The translations under genes and the position numbers were made by a program. DNA of 64,000 bases from Carposina sasakii (Eukaryota > Arthropoda > Insecta > Lepidoptera > Carposinidae). This document shows positions 1 to 11,729 of the stretch, piece after piece. Within the stretch, counting starts at the first letter, position 1. Each line of letters begins with the position of its first letter. The notes under the pieces were generated by a model. That model was given only the letters and a program-made list of their open reading frames with translations, had not been told where the DNA came from and did no database searches. The DNA is taken from the NCBI GenBank assembly GCA_014607495.2, contig CP053153.1, forward strand, positions 3,224,001-3,288,000. Reading direction: 5' to 3'.

Positions 1-1943
1 CTTTCGTACTCGTAGTTACAGTGGTTCACGCAGAATGAGTCCATGTATTAGTTATATTTTTAGTTCGTGTACAATTCGCATAATAAATTTTATTTTTCAT
101 CTGTTATTCGCGGTTTCTTCGATATATACATACAGCCTAATGTGTTAAAAACATCGTTGTTGACGCGTTGTTTTGCTCTCTGATCCGGTAAACACGTGCA
201 ACCCACTCCTGGCATCATTTATCTTGATACAACACAGGTAAATGTACCTATTATAGTTTATGGTTTTTTATACTTAGATTGTGGATTCTGCAAGCATCAG
301 AGTGGCTGAAACTTCCAAGGTTCATTTACTTCGTCCTGCAGCAAATTACCAAAATATCGTAATATGTCAAAGTTTACCCTTTCTTTATTGTCTTTTTTTT
401 ATATTTATTCCTAGGAAGGGAACAGATAAGTAGTAAAAAAAAAACTTATATTTCGATGGTAAGGAGATTTTAAAAGTATTTTTATACGTGTAAGATATAG
501 ATTCCCAAATTCCCAGGGACATAGTATTGGAGCTAAATAAGGAAGCTATGCCGGGAATGTATTCACGGACTTAGCCTCGCATTCCCTGCTTTATAATTAA
601 CTCATCCGCATAGAGTACTCAGTTAAAAGTATATCAGCTGCCGTATTTTTGTTTAGCTTAAAATTGTACAAATTAAGCTTGAAGATGACATATTTCGTCA
701 CATCTAAAGAGTGCCTATTTTTGTAAAAAACAACAAATCATTTATTTATTACAGAAGTATAAAATACATTAATAGGAGAGGTAAAATATCAATACCTACC
801 TAACTTAAATCTACATAAAGCTATTGCGTACTTTGTTTGATACATACCTATATTAAGGAGATCGGTTGACGGTTATAAAAATAGATCAGGAGACGTGACT
901 TTGATTTTACCGTCTATTGGATACCTCCACGAAATAGCCTATCAGGAGCACAGAACACTATCCTTTCTGGACTATACATTCCAATCAGGAGGATGGCTAG
1001 AATGATCTTGAAGTAGACTGGATATTTGGACAAATATCAGCTCCCAAACAGTAGGTAACTCTGTCTTGAGGACTCGAAAAGTCTTGAGAAAAATAGTATA
1101 CTTATACGCATTTTTAATCTACTGAAACATGTGTACTCTGCGGTAGCGGTGTGTGTTGTGTATCACATTCCTGTCGTTTCGTCTGGCGCCGCTTTTGATA
1201 AACAAATTATATAAAAATATACACTTCCATGTTGGATTTTGAGTGAAAGAAAAATATAAACCAACTTCATCCCTTAGTTAAAGAGTTAATACTGCCGGCC
1301 GCTTTTAGTTTTAGTACTTTAGATTTACTGGACTCTAGCGTAATATTGTTTATTTTTTTTATTTTTATATAAAAGTACATACTATCGTAACAGCAATAAC
1401 GTTCCCTCAGCTAGCAACTTTTCATTGATGTATTAAATTTGGCCTCGCTATGTTAAATGTGGTTTCCTTCGTAACTTGTAGTTCTTTTTATCTCATTTTG
1501 CCATAAAGTAAATTCTGCTTTGCCAAGCTCGATCGGATCGCCACGCCATCCACCCCGTTTGGTCTGCCACGACACGTCGCGACGTCACGTCGACGAAGAG
1601 TTGCAATGTTAAAACACGTTATTATTTTCACTTCGTATTAATTTAGACACTGACCCAGATGTTGTACACATAAAATAATGTAATTGGGCATCACATGGCA
1701 ATCTGTATAAAATTGTAAACAAATTTTGGGTCAACCTGATGCTGCGACCCAATTGGTTGACATTGTACTAAGATTTGTAGATATCTCATATTAAAACTAG
1801 TTCAAGTATGTAGAACTATCTAATTTATTTCGTGGTTACATGTATTTTGTATGATACTTACCTATATTAAATATATCGACGGTTTGGACGTATGAACTAT
1901 AATTTAAATCCTTTATAAGCGGCTCCTGCCAGTCCCTGAAAAC
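1..1943. other. Unassigned AT-rich DNA
   Basis: I see no gene, RNA or repeat that I can name here. The stretch near 1540-1610 is richer in G+C than its surroundings but carries no convincing reading frame. The small frame at 1836-2045 (minus) overlaps the end of the MITE that follows and is not taken as a gene. Confidence 0.5.
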
Positions 1944-2275
1944 CAGGGGGTCTACTCTGAAATGCCGCTTTCGAATCTTTCGGTCCGACCGAAGCTCAAC
2001 CGAATCGAAGTCTTTGACCCTACTACGAAATTGCTTCGGATTCATTCATCTGAGTTCACAACTCATTCAGAACCATAGAGAATAATTCACATTGACTAAT
2101 ATTATAAGCTCAATTATAAACTTTATATTATCTAGCCTTATACCTGTCAACTAGAGTTCGATCGGACCGAATGAAAAAACGGAGCGACTGATCCGAATGA
2201 ACGAAGTTCGTAGTAGGAAACACATCGATATTAGGCCGATACTTCGTTTATCGTCACTTCAGAGTAGACCTCCTG
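1944..2275. mobile_element. Foldback MITE-like element with terminal inverted repeats
   Basis: The left end (CAGGGGGTCTACTCTGAAAT) and the reverse complement of the right end (CAGGAGGTCTACTCTGAAGT) match over about 22 bases with two or three differences. The inner parts also share TCGGTCCGA-like and CTACTACGAA-like blocks in opposite orientation. There is no transposase, so this is a short non-autonomous DNA element. I could not fix the target duplication. Confidence 0.6.
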
Positions 2276-2967
2276 AGATGGGCTTAACTGTAATTTAATA
2301 AAAATGTCATAATAAATTAAGGGTTTATAGAAGGTACCCATTATATTTGTGTTGTGGATTCCGAATATATAGTTGCTTCATCACAGATGACGGTTTTTAG
2401 AACTATATACTATATACTACTATAATCTGTTATCACAGTGTCACTATCATTACGTGGACGTGACAGAATTCCAGTTTCCAACTTAGATGAAGTTTTTAAT
2501 TAGGTATTTTTACTCATATTATTAATCTAACTAAGGGATCCAGTCACTGCCATCGTATAAACTATGAAATTTGACGAAGCGCAAGAGTTGCAACAAGCGT
2601 CAGGACCGTGTCAAATGTAACGCGTGATCTCTGCCAACAACACCGGGAAAAAGGGTGCGATTTTAAGTATATATGTATGCTTTTCACTTCAAATACGCAT
2701 TTGGAACACGTGCGCTGTTGAGTCACTCATTCGTATTGCAAGCGATGCTCTCAATTGTACTTATTTTAAACTGCATACCTGCGTTATAAATTTAGACATG
2801 GGTAGGTACCTACTTATTATGTTTTAATCAATGGCTTATCTAACTCAACTGTTTTGTCCAAATAAATAGGACCAAAATCTATCAAGAAACCGAAAAGATA
2901 GGCTTGTGTCAAGTATTTCTGTCGAGTTACAGGCTTAAGGAATAAATGAATCACTATCACCATATAT
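2276..2967. other. Unassigned AT-rich DNA
   Basis: Nothing recognisable. The 67-codon frame at 2624 has no family resemblance and is flanked by stop-rich sequence. Confidence 0.45.
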
Positions 2968-3115
2968 TATAAAACAAAGTTGCTTGCCGCTGTCTGTCCG
3001 TCCCTATGTATGCTTAGATCTTTTAAACTATTGAACGGATTTTGATGCGGTTTTTTTAATAGATAGGATGGTTCACGAGGAAAGCTTATATGTATAGTAT
3101 CTGCACTGTACTGAC
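2968..3115 (+). repeat. Dispersed Helitron/RTE-like fragment (GCTGTCTGTCCGTCC type)
   Basis: The run from the ACAAAGTTGCTTGCCGCTG block through TTTTGATGCGG to GGTTCACGAGGAAAG recurs in reverse orientation at 26160-26300. Such blocks are common in lepidopteran genomes near Helitron or RTE ends. The exact class is an inference. Confidence 0.5.
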
Positions 3116-3461
3116 GATAAAGTCAAGAATGAATCATATTTCAACAATTAAATAACGATAATGTATGGAAAATAAGTACATGAGTATTGTATTCATTTTA
3201 TTATGTGTAACAACTAGGACTTTAGAACTGGAATTCGGCCCTCAGTCTAAGCTCGCCGTGTGACCTAATGCTTGAAGTTTCCCGCCATTACAAAACAATG
3301 CGATTCAGAAATAGACGCTCTGGGACACAAAACGCGCACGCGCAGCGTCGTCAGTATTATTAACACAATACGCAAGCCAGCAAACTGGTAGATACTTACC
3401 ATAAATGCTCATCGGAAGTAGTTATAATGACTAACATGATAATTTGTATTATTTAGTATTA
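3116..3461. other. Unassigned DNA
   Basis: No feature recognised. A locally G+C-richer piece at 3230-3350 has no supported reading frame. Confidence 0.4.
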
Positions 3462-3632
3462 GCGCCTCCCATGTTGACAACATAGACCAAAATACAAACT
3501 ACGGTCACCAACCTGTCTGCCCAGCGTGGTGACTATGTGCAAATAAATACCCCCATAGCAGTAGTCTTGTGGCGTGCCCGGGGGGAGGCCTACGTCCAGC
3601 AGTGGACTGCAATAGGCTGATGAGGATAGGAA
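3462..3632 (+). repeat. Family A repeat (ends CAGTGGACTGCAATAGGCTG)
   Basis: A degraded copy of a family seen at least seven times in the window. The order is CGCCTCCCATGTTGACAAC, CGGTCACCAAC, GCCCAGCGTGGTGACTATG, GTGGCGTGCCCG, CCTACGTCCAGCAGTGGAC, GGCTGATGA. The last part resembles the 3' end of lepidopteran LINEs whose reverse transcriptase ends in a Y-V-Q-Q-W-T-like peptide. It is probably a SINE or short element borrowing that LINE tail. Confidence 0.75.
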
Positions 3633-4970
3633 TAGTTTCGTCTAGATAGTGATGTTCCCGAACTAACTATACTACTATACCTATTCTTTGCTACAAAATA
3701 ACGGATAAGAATGTACTATTCGCGCTTTCTTATATTGTGAAAATATTATTTTCTATGTTTGCTGCTGTCTATTTCGTTTGTATCGATTTTATTTTTATAA
3801 CAACTTTTATTCGTAAGTATTTAAATTTCAATGACACTCTTGTTGATCGCAAATATTAATTCTGTGTGATCAAGATGCAAAAGTAATAAAATGTGAAATA
3901 CATTATAATTGTTATTTTCACATTTTTAGTCGATTACGTTCTGGTCTTCGTTGCAGTACATTGAAGTGTTTGTACGAACCCGCCGACTATCGTCACCAAG
4001 CAAAACGTCAATGGACGTGACACCTACCTGGAATTTTGTCATGAGTCGCCTCGTGCAGAACTTTGTTTACAAATCGCAGCGTTTTTAAGCGTTTTAGAGA
4101 AATTATCGTAAATTTTTGTGACATTGTAGAAGGGCGAAAACGGCCGTAAAAGTGTTTACTTCGAAAATAGTTCACTGCAAAAACAATATACCTATTTAAT
4201 GTTAATTATGAAAAGGATTTCTTTTAATGGTTGTTGGTTATTTTTTGATCGACACAGAGGTTTTTTTACATTCTAAAGCTAGCGATGATGACGTGTTTTA
4301 ACATTTGCGCTTTAACTTGACTGCGCAGTGCTTTGTCATGTGTATCAATCCAGAAATTAAAATTCATTCAGAAATCATAATTGAACCTACATGTAATTCC
4401 AAAACTTTTGTGCCGGTTGACAACACATTGGTATGGAATTTGGCAGAGTCACAAGGGCACGCATTTATTTTAACAAATGAAATATTATTTGTTGTTGCCA
4501 TTTTGTGTAGTTTTTATCTAAAGTGGCTATCATTAATATTTCTACCAAACTTTTTTTTTTCTTAAATATTATAAGAACACCTATGTATGAATTTAATTCA
4601 AACATGTGATTTTAAGGATGTAAAAACTAGCGCCCACTTTCAACTCTTACAGCACAGAGCGATAGCTAGCATGAAATGCTACAAACAATAATACAGCTTC
4701 GTTACAGACCATAATATAAGCTAGATGTTCTAAAGTTATATTTTTCATATATCTACGTAGTTGCTTGCATGCTAGATGTCCTTAAAGGTTTCCCAATATA
4801 TCTAATCTCCTAATTTTCCTCGATTTAAAGTACAAGGAGGATTAACGTCGGGGTCTTGATATAAAAAATACTAAATCTGTAGCCATCTCATACCCAAAAG
4901 TAACTATATTCCGAAGATACTAAAACAATAAGATAAGGAAATAAAGGATAACAATTTAGAAACGATAAGA
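3633..4970. other. Unassigned DNA
   Basis: No supported gene. The piece around 3990-4170 is richer in G+C and could be an untranslated exon or promoter of an unseen gene, but nothing confirms that. The 86-codon frame at 4305 has no family resemblance. Confidence 0.4.
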
Positions 4971-4971
4971 G

Positions 4972-4977
4972 TTTAAT
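4972..4977 (-). terminator. Candidate poly(A) signal of the P450 gene
   Basis: On the minus strand this reads ATTAAA, about 155 bases after the P450 stop codon at 5132-5134. No AATAAA was noticed closer. It is a position-based guess. Confidence 0.3.
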
Positions 4978-5131
4978 ATAATAATTATAATTTAAGAGAT
5001 TGACATTAGCACCTACAGCCATACAACGCGATCAAGTGAAACTAATGTTGGAAGTAACCAAAGCGATGGTACGAAAGTCACTACAACATAACGTTGTCCA
5101 AGTCCCAAGTTTGGGTAGATGATGACAATAG

Positions 5132-6968
5132 TCAAAGCACTTTTGGTTTTCTCAATTTGAGCCGAAGTGGTAGACCCTTGGTGATGCCCTGAACAACGTT
5201 TGAGAAATGGTTCAGCTCTGGCTGTCTGACGGTGGACTCGGAAGGCTCGACGGAGAACTTCTGGAGTATGGCAGCCAGACCGGCCAGGGACTGCATATGA
5301 CCCAGCCGGGAACCTGAAATTTAACAAAAGATATTTTATGATATGGCAGAAATTTCACCCGCGCTTTTGCAAAACCTAAGATTTTAGATGATGCGGACTG
5401 AAATAGCTTTTGTGAAAAACTGTGATTGTGACAGTAATACAGTTAAAACTTATTGTTTACAAAGCCATTTTTTTATACACAAAACTAATTATTAACTTTG
5501 GTAAAAATTAGGAATACAACGAGATAGACAGTATTTTTTATGGAAAACAGTCAAACAAGGTTTACATACCCACACAGTTTCTCGGTCCCTCTCCAAAAGG
5601 TAAATACACATATTTGTTAATATTCTTCACATTGTCCGGTGAAAAACGCTCAGGATCGAATACTTCCGGATTTTCAAAATATTGTTTATCCATATGATAA
5701 GCTTGTATAGGTATGACAACTTTCACTCCGGGATCAATCGTAACATTTACTTTAGGAATAGTGTACTGCCTCGTGCATACCCTGTTTAATACTCCAAGTG
5801 AAGGCAGTATCCTCATGGACTCCTTAAATGCCATATCCAATAAATTCATCTCTGAAATTGAATTATAACACAATTTATCATCATACTTCGATAAGACTTC
5901 ATCTATTTCCTGCTGTATTTTTTCCTGTATTTCCGGATAGAAGGCTAGTTGATGCAGAGTCCAGCTAGTGGCTGAAGATGATGTCTCGAAGCCAGCTGCC
6001 AAAAATATAAACACCTGTGCACACATTAACTTAAATGTCATCTCTCTTTCTACTATAGCTGGCGTTCCGTCTGGATTAGTTTTTTCAATAGATTCACAGG
6101 ATAGTTTTCCTTTCTGTTCCAATTCCATCAGAAGATCAATAAAATCATGGCGGGATGAAGGCTTAAAATTTCTCTGTTCACGAATTGTCGCTAGGATTTC
6201 TTCAAGTCCCTTTTCTATCTCAGGTTCAGAAACATGTAAAAAACTTCTAAAAGCGGGAATAATTTCGTATAGAGCAAGCTTGACCATTCTTCGCCGTGAC
6301 GTCTTAAATATTAATTGAGCTAACTTTTTAAAACGGGACTGTTCATTATTGATGGAGTCCATTTGGACGCCGAAGCCGCAAGCGCCGATGAACTCGATGG
6401 TGAATCGCGCCATAAGATCACGCACGTCGCATTCTCCACCGCGGGATATTATGTCCTCCCCGACTACGTGTAGTTTCTCCGCACACTCCACTATGAGAGG
6501 AAACATACTCTTCAACTTGGCCGTGGTGAAAGCGGCAGTTAGTCTCTGCCGCAGTTGCTTCCACAGGTCCCCCTCCGCATGGAATAGATTAGCCAACAAA
6601 GGTTCCACATCAGCATTCCTTCCGAGGCCTCGCTCGTAGAAATTCACGAAATCGATGCTCAAAATGTGTTTTGCAATCTCCGGGTCTCGTATGATCAGCT
6701 CGGGAGTACGGCATCTGTAATACCCAACGACTTTCTCATCTGGAAACTTGTTGTATAGTTCACGCGTATACTCCGTAAAACTTTTCTGTCCTATAATATT
6801 TGGTAAATGATTCCCAAAGATTGGCACTGGAGGAAGATACTTCACATTTCTTTTAGCCCAGTAGTTAAAATTTTTTGTGGCGTAGTTATAAATAGCTACC
6901 AGAAAAAGGAATATAGCGAAAATAATTAAAAACATAATGTAAGCGCGAATCACGTCCACACAAGTCAC
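5132..6968 (-). CDS. CYP6: Cytochrome P450, CYP6 family (CYP6AE-like), two exons
   Basis: A haem-thiolate monooxygenase of insect clan 3, expected to sit in the endoplasmic reticulum membrane and oxidise lipophilic compounds such as plant toxins, insecticides or endogenous lipids; the substrate is unknown. Exon 1 is 5570-6968 and exon 2 is 5132-5313. The 256-bp intron (5314-5569) starts GTATGT, ends TTTCAG and is phase 1, inside the haem loop, a position usual for CYP6 genes. The joined frame is 527 codons with stop, a normal length. Visible landmarks: hydrophobic anchor at residues 11-29, proline hinge PPVP at 46-49, helix-C WKQLR at 136-140, helix-I AGFET at 325-329, helix-K ESMR at 383-386, PERF at 439-442, and FGEGPRNCVG at 458-467 with haem ligand Cys465. 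The next Met, residue 12, would also leave most of the anchor. No defect is seen. Subfamily AE is a similarity judgement only. Confidence 0.93.
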
Positions 6969-7011
6969 AGCTAAGTTAAATCTGTCTCGCGGCCATGATA
7001 TATCAAATCAT

Positions 7012-7020
7012 GTTTATATA
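7012..7020 (-). promoter_or_regulatory. TATA-like box of the P450 gene
   Basis: The minus strand reads TATATAAAC here, about 45 bases before the P450 start codon, which would give a short leader. A second TATATAAA lies at 7030-7037. Either could be used; no initiator motif decides. Confidence 0.45.
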
Positions 7021-7039
7021 CTAGTCATATTTATATACT

Positions 7040-7489
7040 TCTTGCACAATTAACGTTATCATTTTTAAGCTGTCTTGTATTTTGTATAGTTGTGTACACG
7101 AGTGATTAGAACTGAACAGAATACAAACTCTAAACCATATCGCAGGAGTGCAATATACAATATATTATGTGGATACAATGCGGTTCAAGGATCGGAATCT
7201 GGAACCTGTTTGTCATGAGTGGTGATGGGAGCTCCATAAGGCATAATACAGATTCAATACAGTAAAACGAAACAACGGTGTGATATGATTATAATAAAAT
7301 TTGAGCTAAACTTCTTGAATCAGTGTACCTACTTAATAATCAGTGATTTTGATTACATAAATATCGGCAAACAACAAAAACCAGTTTAGATTAAACTAAC
7401 TACAAAAACGTGAACTCGTTCGCTCAGTTAATTTTATTATAGTGCCTTCTAGAATGTTAGTAAAAAATAACAACTTGTCTCATTTCATT
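7040..7489. other. Upstream region of the P450 gene
   Basis: No repeat or second gene is visible. Any promoter-distal control elements of the P450 would lie here, but I recognise none. Confidence 0.35.
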
Positions 7490-7582
7490 TGCACCTGTCG
7501 CCGGTTTGCTAAATGTGACTGTGAGATCTCCTTTATGACCCTGCTACCTTATTTCGGGAATACAGCCGTTTCTATATGTATA
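7490..7582 (+). repeat. Family D repeat, 3' part
   Basis: Shares GCTAAATGTGACTGTGAGATC, CTCCTTTATGA, and TTCGGGAATACAGCCGT with the longer copies at 9130, 49640 and 53020. Unclassified dispersed repeat. Confidence 0.6.
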
Positions 7583-7604
7583 TTTATTAGTAGAATTAAG
7601 GTTA

Positions 7605-7690
7605 TTAATTAATCATTTAGAGACCTACTCCCAATCCAATAGATAAATAAATCTATTGGATTTGGAGTAGGTCTCTAAATGATTAATTAA
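7605..7690. repeat. Near-perfect 86-nt hairpin
   Basis: The arms at 7605-7642 and 7653-7690 are 38 bases each and reverse complements with a single mismatch. The loop is ATAAATAAAT. It lies about 640 bases upstream of the P450 start. It could be a very small foldback MITE or a hairpin-RNA locus; the sequence alone does not decide. Confidence 0.85.
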
Positions 7691-8403
7691 GTGATAAAAG
7701 TGGGTTAAAAACGATTTAACATTTTTGATTCGCTAATTTTAGTTTTTCGATAGTAGGGTGGATTCCGGCAGTCACACTTAAACCTGAGAAAAATCCTTTA
7801 TTCGAATTTGTCTCGGTAGCAAATCTTCACAGATAAATTATACGCTATCGCTCTGATAGTGGGTATAAATAAATGATAATAAAGTTGGTGATGAATTAAT
7901 TATCCACTTTATTGTGATCAGTGATCAGATACATAAGTATAAACAATTGGCTAGTTTCATAAATATTAAGTAAAGAAGAGGAAAGATTAATATCTTTTAC
8001 CTAATGGTACCTATATTATTTTATAGAATTTGTTCCCGTGATTCTTAATGTTTTTCTCATTCAGTAGCTTCCTGTAAACATTTTTTTCGGTATGACTAAC
8101 AAAGTAGGCGTATACGACGTTAATAAGCAGTTAAACTGTTTGTGTTGAATGTTTTTCAGTGGGACATTACGTATATCTGTTACATAGCCGTCCCACAGCG
8201 TCATGTGATGGCTCTGATGCTGTAAAGGGATTTACACAATATAATAATGAGCTTACCAAAAAAGATTATTTACAACTAAATTGATCGAAATATTATAACC
8301 TATGCTAAAGTGGCTGATACTCGTATTACAGCCATTTCATTCTGTAAGCCCCACAAAAATTTTATAGTTTATCGTGTTCATTTTAAATTACGTTTAATAG
8401 TCC
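7691..8403. other. Unassigned DNA
   Basis: I see no gene or named repeat in this stretch. Confidence 0.4.
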
Positions 8404-8571
8404 CGCCCCCTGATTACCTAATTTGCAATAGCTAAGCCGAAGCAAAGCGATAGTGAAAATTGTACAATATTTGAAATGTCAAAGTTCCTTTGAAATTCGT
8501 TTTGCGTAATACGATTTTTGTACAATTTTCGCTGTCGCTTTGCTTTTGCTAGTTAGGTAATAAGGGGCCCG
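8404..8571. mobile_element. MITE with ~55-bp inverted ends
   Basis: The left end (CGCCCCCTGATTACCTAA, then AGCAAAGCGA, then GAAAATTGTA) is mirrored at the right (TACAATTTTCGCTGTCGCTT to TTAGGTAATAAGGGG). The arms differ at several sites, so the copy is not young. No coding capacity. Confidence 0.7.
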
Positions 8572-9129
8572 ACGTGTACTTTCTCATTTTGTCAACAATT
8601 CACAACATCGTATGCTAATCCACAGAATTACGAATATGGTGTACCTAGGTTAGAGGGGCTAAAACTATCTAAGGCGGAAATTCAAATACCACATAATCCT
8701 GTCACCGATAAGGAGTTCGTCAATATTTTACAGAGAAACTAGGTATGTTGTAAATTACCGGCCAAATAGCACCTTTGATTTGTCTGTAAGTGAAGATCTA
8801 ACTAATTTATGAGAGATTAAGCTAACTTACCGAACAGACCTTTCTGTAGTATAGCATCAGCATGACTTAGTACATTTTTTGCATTTTGATAGGTTCTAGA
8901 TAAAAAAAGGTCAAACCGCAAGTCACTCTAGTTTACCAAATAATAACTAGTTATCTCGAGTCTAAAGTCTCCATATATTTACGTCACAAGATTCTACGTC
9001 CGATGGACAAGAATAGAATGCGAAAAAAATTGGGCATCATTCACAAAACAACATAAAAATAGCTGTATTATGGCGGCGAGCAGGTGTTGTGTGTAGCCGC
9101 AAATACCGCTATCATTGTCTGACTATGCT
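8572..9129. other. Unassigned DNA
   Basis: Nothing recognised here. Confidence 0.4.
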
Positions 9130-9257
9130 GATGCGGGGCTTCACTAGAATACATCAGCTGCATCTCCTTCCGTGCATGTCTTGAGAGTCGACTAAGGAAC
9201 TCACTAATCACTATCATCTGTCCCTGCTATGCTTAACGTGACTGTGGGATCTCCTTT

Positions 9258-9945
9258 CATCATCATCAGCCTATTGCAGTCCACTCCTGGACGTAGGCCT
9301 CCCCCAGGGCACGCCACAAGACTGCCATGGGGGGTGTTTGCCCATATTTAAGAGAGATGGCGGACTTGGTGTATCTTCTAGGGGTTGTTTCTGGTAGTCA
9401 ACAGCTGCCCTGCTCTACTTTCTTGTTTTGACTTTAAAGTCCCTGGTAAAACGCTTCGATCCAACCCTATATTTTCCTTGCCATCTGCTTCAACTAACTA
9501 TAGGCAGAACTCCTATATATGGCGTGCGAGTAATAATTTCAATTTAACTAGTAAGACGTTGGACATAGATCTGTTTGATACAAGTGCTGTGGCGGTTAGA
9601 CGGACCATAGCTGGATGCTTTTTCAAATAGTCTTGTGTTTTATTTGATGTACCTAGGCGGGAGTGGATAAGTACATAAGAAACTATTTTGCTAAATTAGT
9701 AAGTCAATTAGTAATTGTGTTTCGTCTTACGTAATATTTTGTGGCATACTTGCGGAGACCTTAATTTAGCTTTATGTCACTATATTGTTGTTATTACTGC
9801 CTTAATATAGCTGTTGGTCTTCCTAATACCAAAGAAATAAATAAATAAATAGTCACCACGCTGGGCAGGCGGAATGGTGACCGCAGTTTGTATTTTGGAC
9901 TATGTTGTCAACACGGGAGGCGCTGCTGCCCGCCTCCAGTGGTCT
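9258..9945 (-). repeat. Family A repeat, inserted in D and itself split
   Basis: The two halves are 9258-9350 (CATCATCATCAGCCTATTGC to TTTGCCCATA) and about 9851-9945 (GTCACCACGCTGGGCAGG to GGCGCTGCTGCCCGCC). Together they rebuild one family A unit. The gap holds a LINE 3' end. Confidence 0.75.
9351..9850 (+). mobile_element. 5'-truncated LINE 3' end with reverse transcriptase C-terminus
   Basis: The open frame ending at the TAG at 9628-9630 codes for the last ~80 residues of a non-LTR reverse transcriptase. Visible blocks are VPGKTLR, STNYRQNSYIWRASN and DIDLFDTS, which match the C-terminal segment typical of jockey-like elements. About 200 bases of 3' UTR follow and end in a TAAA-repeat tail at about 9837-9851. 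The element is 5'-truncated and dead. It was inserted into the family A repeat around it. Confidence 0.75.
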
Positions 9946-10006
9946 CCTTTATGGTACTTAAATTCTGGCTACCCTATTTCGTGAACACATTCGTATTCTA
10001 GTAAAG

Positions 10007-10313
10007 CTTCACATCTGTACAGGACCATATCATCCGTAAAGGAATATATAAGAAGCTGTATCTAATCTACCATCATCATCATCATCTACGTCATCATCAT
10101 CGTCATTATTTCAAACATGCGAAGTACACTGATAAACATCCTTCAATGAACTCCACAACTACCGGTCTACCATACCTACATGAATTATGGGTTCATCAAA
10201 ATCACAATTTTAGACTTGCCAAAAAACGCTCCATACAAACGGCTATCACAATTATGACGTCATTCTTTCAGTAACTTGTACGCGCGTAAAATAACTTTTG
10301 TTCTACAGCTATA
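10007..10313. other. Unassigned DNA with CAT microsatellite
   Basis: A (CAT)n-rich run at about 10073-10105 is the only structure seen. Confidence 0.5.
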
Positions 10314-10694
10314 CAGGATGTTTTTTTGTGGCCACCTTTAACGAAGGGTACGTACTCTATACATGAAATAAAGTAAGTTTATGCCAAAAAAAATGCTGGG
10401 AATTTTTTTTTTTTTTGAAAAATTTTTTTAAATTCCTTGGTCGTGCGAAATTTATAGTGTCTAGTGTTTATGTTAGTTTTTTTATAGACAGATATTAATT
10501 ATTTTTCGTGAAAAGATCCTGCTACGCGCGTCTATGTGCATTTATGCAGAAAAACGCAGTCTATTTACTCAACTTTGGACCCTAATATTTTGGAAACCAG
10601 ACACTTCCCAGGTATGCTTCCATGGAGAAAAATGATCGTGATGATGAGGAGATTCTGTAGTTTTCGGGAACGTTGACGACCAAAAATCATCCTG
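10314..10694 (-). mobile_element. Family B MITE (CAGGGTG ends, TA target)
   Basis: A ~380-bp non-autonomous element flanked by TA on both sides. The termini are CAGGATGTTTTTTTG and, at the other end, the reverse complement of CAGGATGATTTTTGG. The interior is shared with copies at 25325, 29922, 38166/43944, 62136 and 63527. A TA target points to the Tc1/mariner superfamily, but no transposase is present. Confidence 0.8.
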
Positions 10695-11598
10695 TATTAA
10701 ATGTTGCGTTTATAAATAATGGTCACAATAACAAAAGTTGCTGTAAATGATGCAGGTGGACATATGATGTTGTAATATTCAATTAATTTCACATTTTTGA
10801 AAAATGGATTTGCCCACTGTTGAAACCTTCAAAGTTACGAGTAAGGTTTATTACTACCTCATTTGGACACTTAATTAATTTTGTAATTTTACAGAGAGGT
10901 ATGATTTTGATGATTTATTCTGATTTGCATTAAATTTCATTACAATTCAACCATAGTAAACATCCCTATTATTCATATCGAGAGGTGAAAGGCCATTAGG
11001 TTTAAGCGACATTTTGGGTGAAAATGAGTTGTACCTACTTATACATATTTGTTATATAAATTTTATAGGTGTCTGTCTATTATATTGCTTGTTCAGGGTG
11101 TCAACTATTTGTACTTTTTGAGAAACCTATCTATTTCTTCCTCTTCGAAATAGATATTATTTTCTAGTTTTTTCCTATATTTTAAATGGTAACTAAGGTA
11201 AGATAGCAAATTATTAGATAAGTAAAGGAAAAATCTCTGTTGTTTATAACATAGGTTAGCCTAGTATAGACACAGAAGGACATCCTAAATCTGTAGACGT
11301 CTCGCTAAAATAATTTTTAATATGTCTGTAAGTAGGAACAATAATGCTAGTTGGTGAATAAAATTTATTATTTTATTATTATTATTTATTCAGCGTCATC
11401 TCTTCTCATTTACTCGTCTGTACCTGAGATATTCGTGCTACCTATACCCACATATAATATCTCCATCTAGTAGAAGAATCAGTAACTGATGACATGTACG
11501 GTTGCCGGTATAAATTTTATTCGTTCCACGGTACGTAATGCAGTCGTAAAAACATAGATGGCGCAGTTTAGTCTCATTTGTGTCCTGCAAAAATCATC
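10695..11598. other. Unassigned AT-rich DNA
   Basis: No feature recognised. A TTATTATT-type run near 11365-11390 is simple sequence. Confidence 0.4.
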
Positions 11599-11729
11599 AA
11601 GGTGTTTTCAAAATTAGTTATTTGCTTTTGACACGAAACTAAAAAAAAACAACTTTCACTATGGGACCAACCCCGTAATAGTAAAAAAGAATCGTGTCAA
11701 AAGCAAATCACTGATTATGAAATCACCTT
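11599..11729. mobile_element. Hairpin MITE, 38-bp arms
   Basis: The arms at 11599-11636 and 11692-11729 pair over about 38 bases with several mismatches. The inner part (TTTGCTTTTGACACGA against TCGTGTCAAAAGCAAA) pairs perfectly. The 55-base spacer has no coding potential. Confidence 0.7.

Larger units (their letters stand above)
9130..10006 (+). repeat. Family D repeat split by a nested insertion
   Basis: The 5' part (9130-9257) has GATGCGGGGCTTCACTAG, ACATCAGCTGCATCTCC and GTGACTGTGGGATCTCC. The 3' part resumes at about 9948 with TCTCCTTTATGG and CTACCCTATTTCGTG. The block TCTCCTTT is present on both sides of the insert and looks like its target duplication. Confidence 0.65.

Noticed and set aside
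5013..5327. 104-codon minus-strand frame covering P450 exon 2
   Set aside because: Wrong frame. The exon reads correctly from 5313 to the stop at 5132-5134 after splicing.
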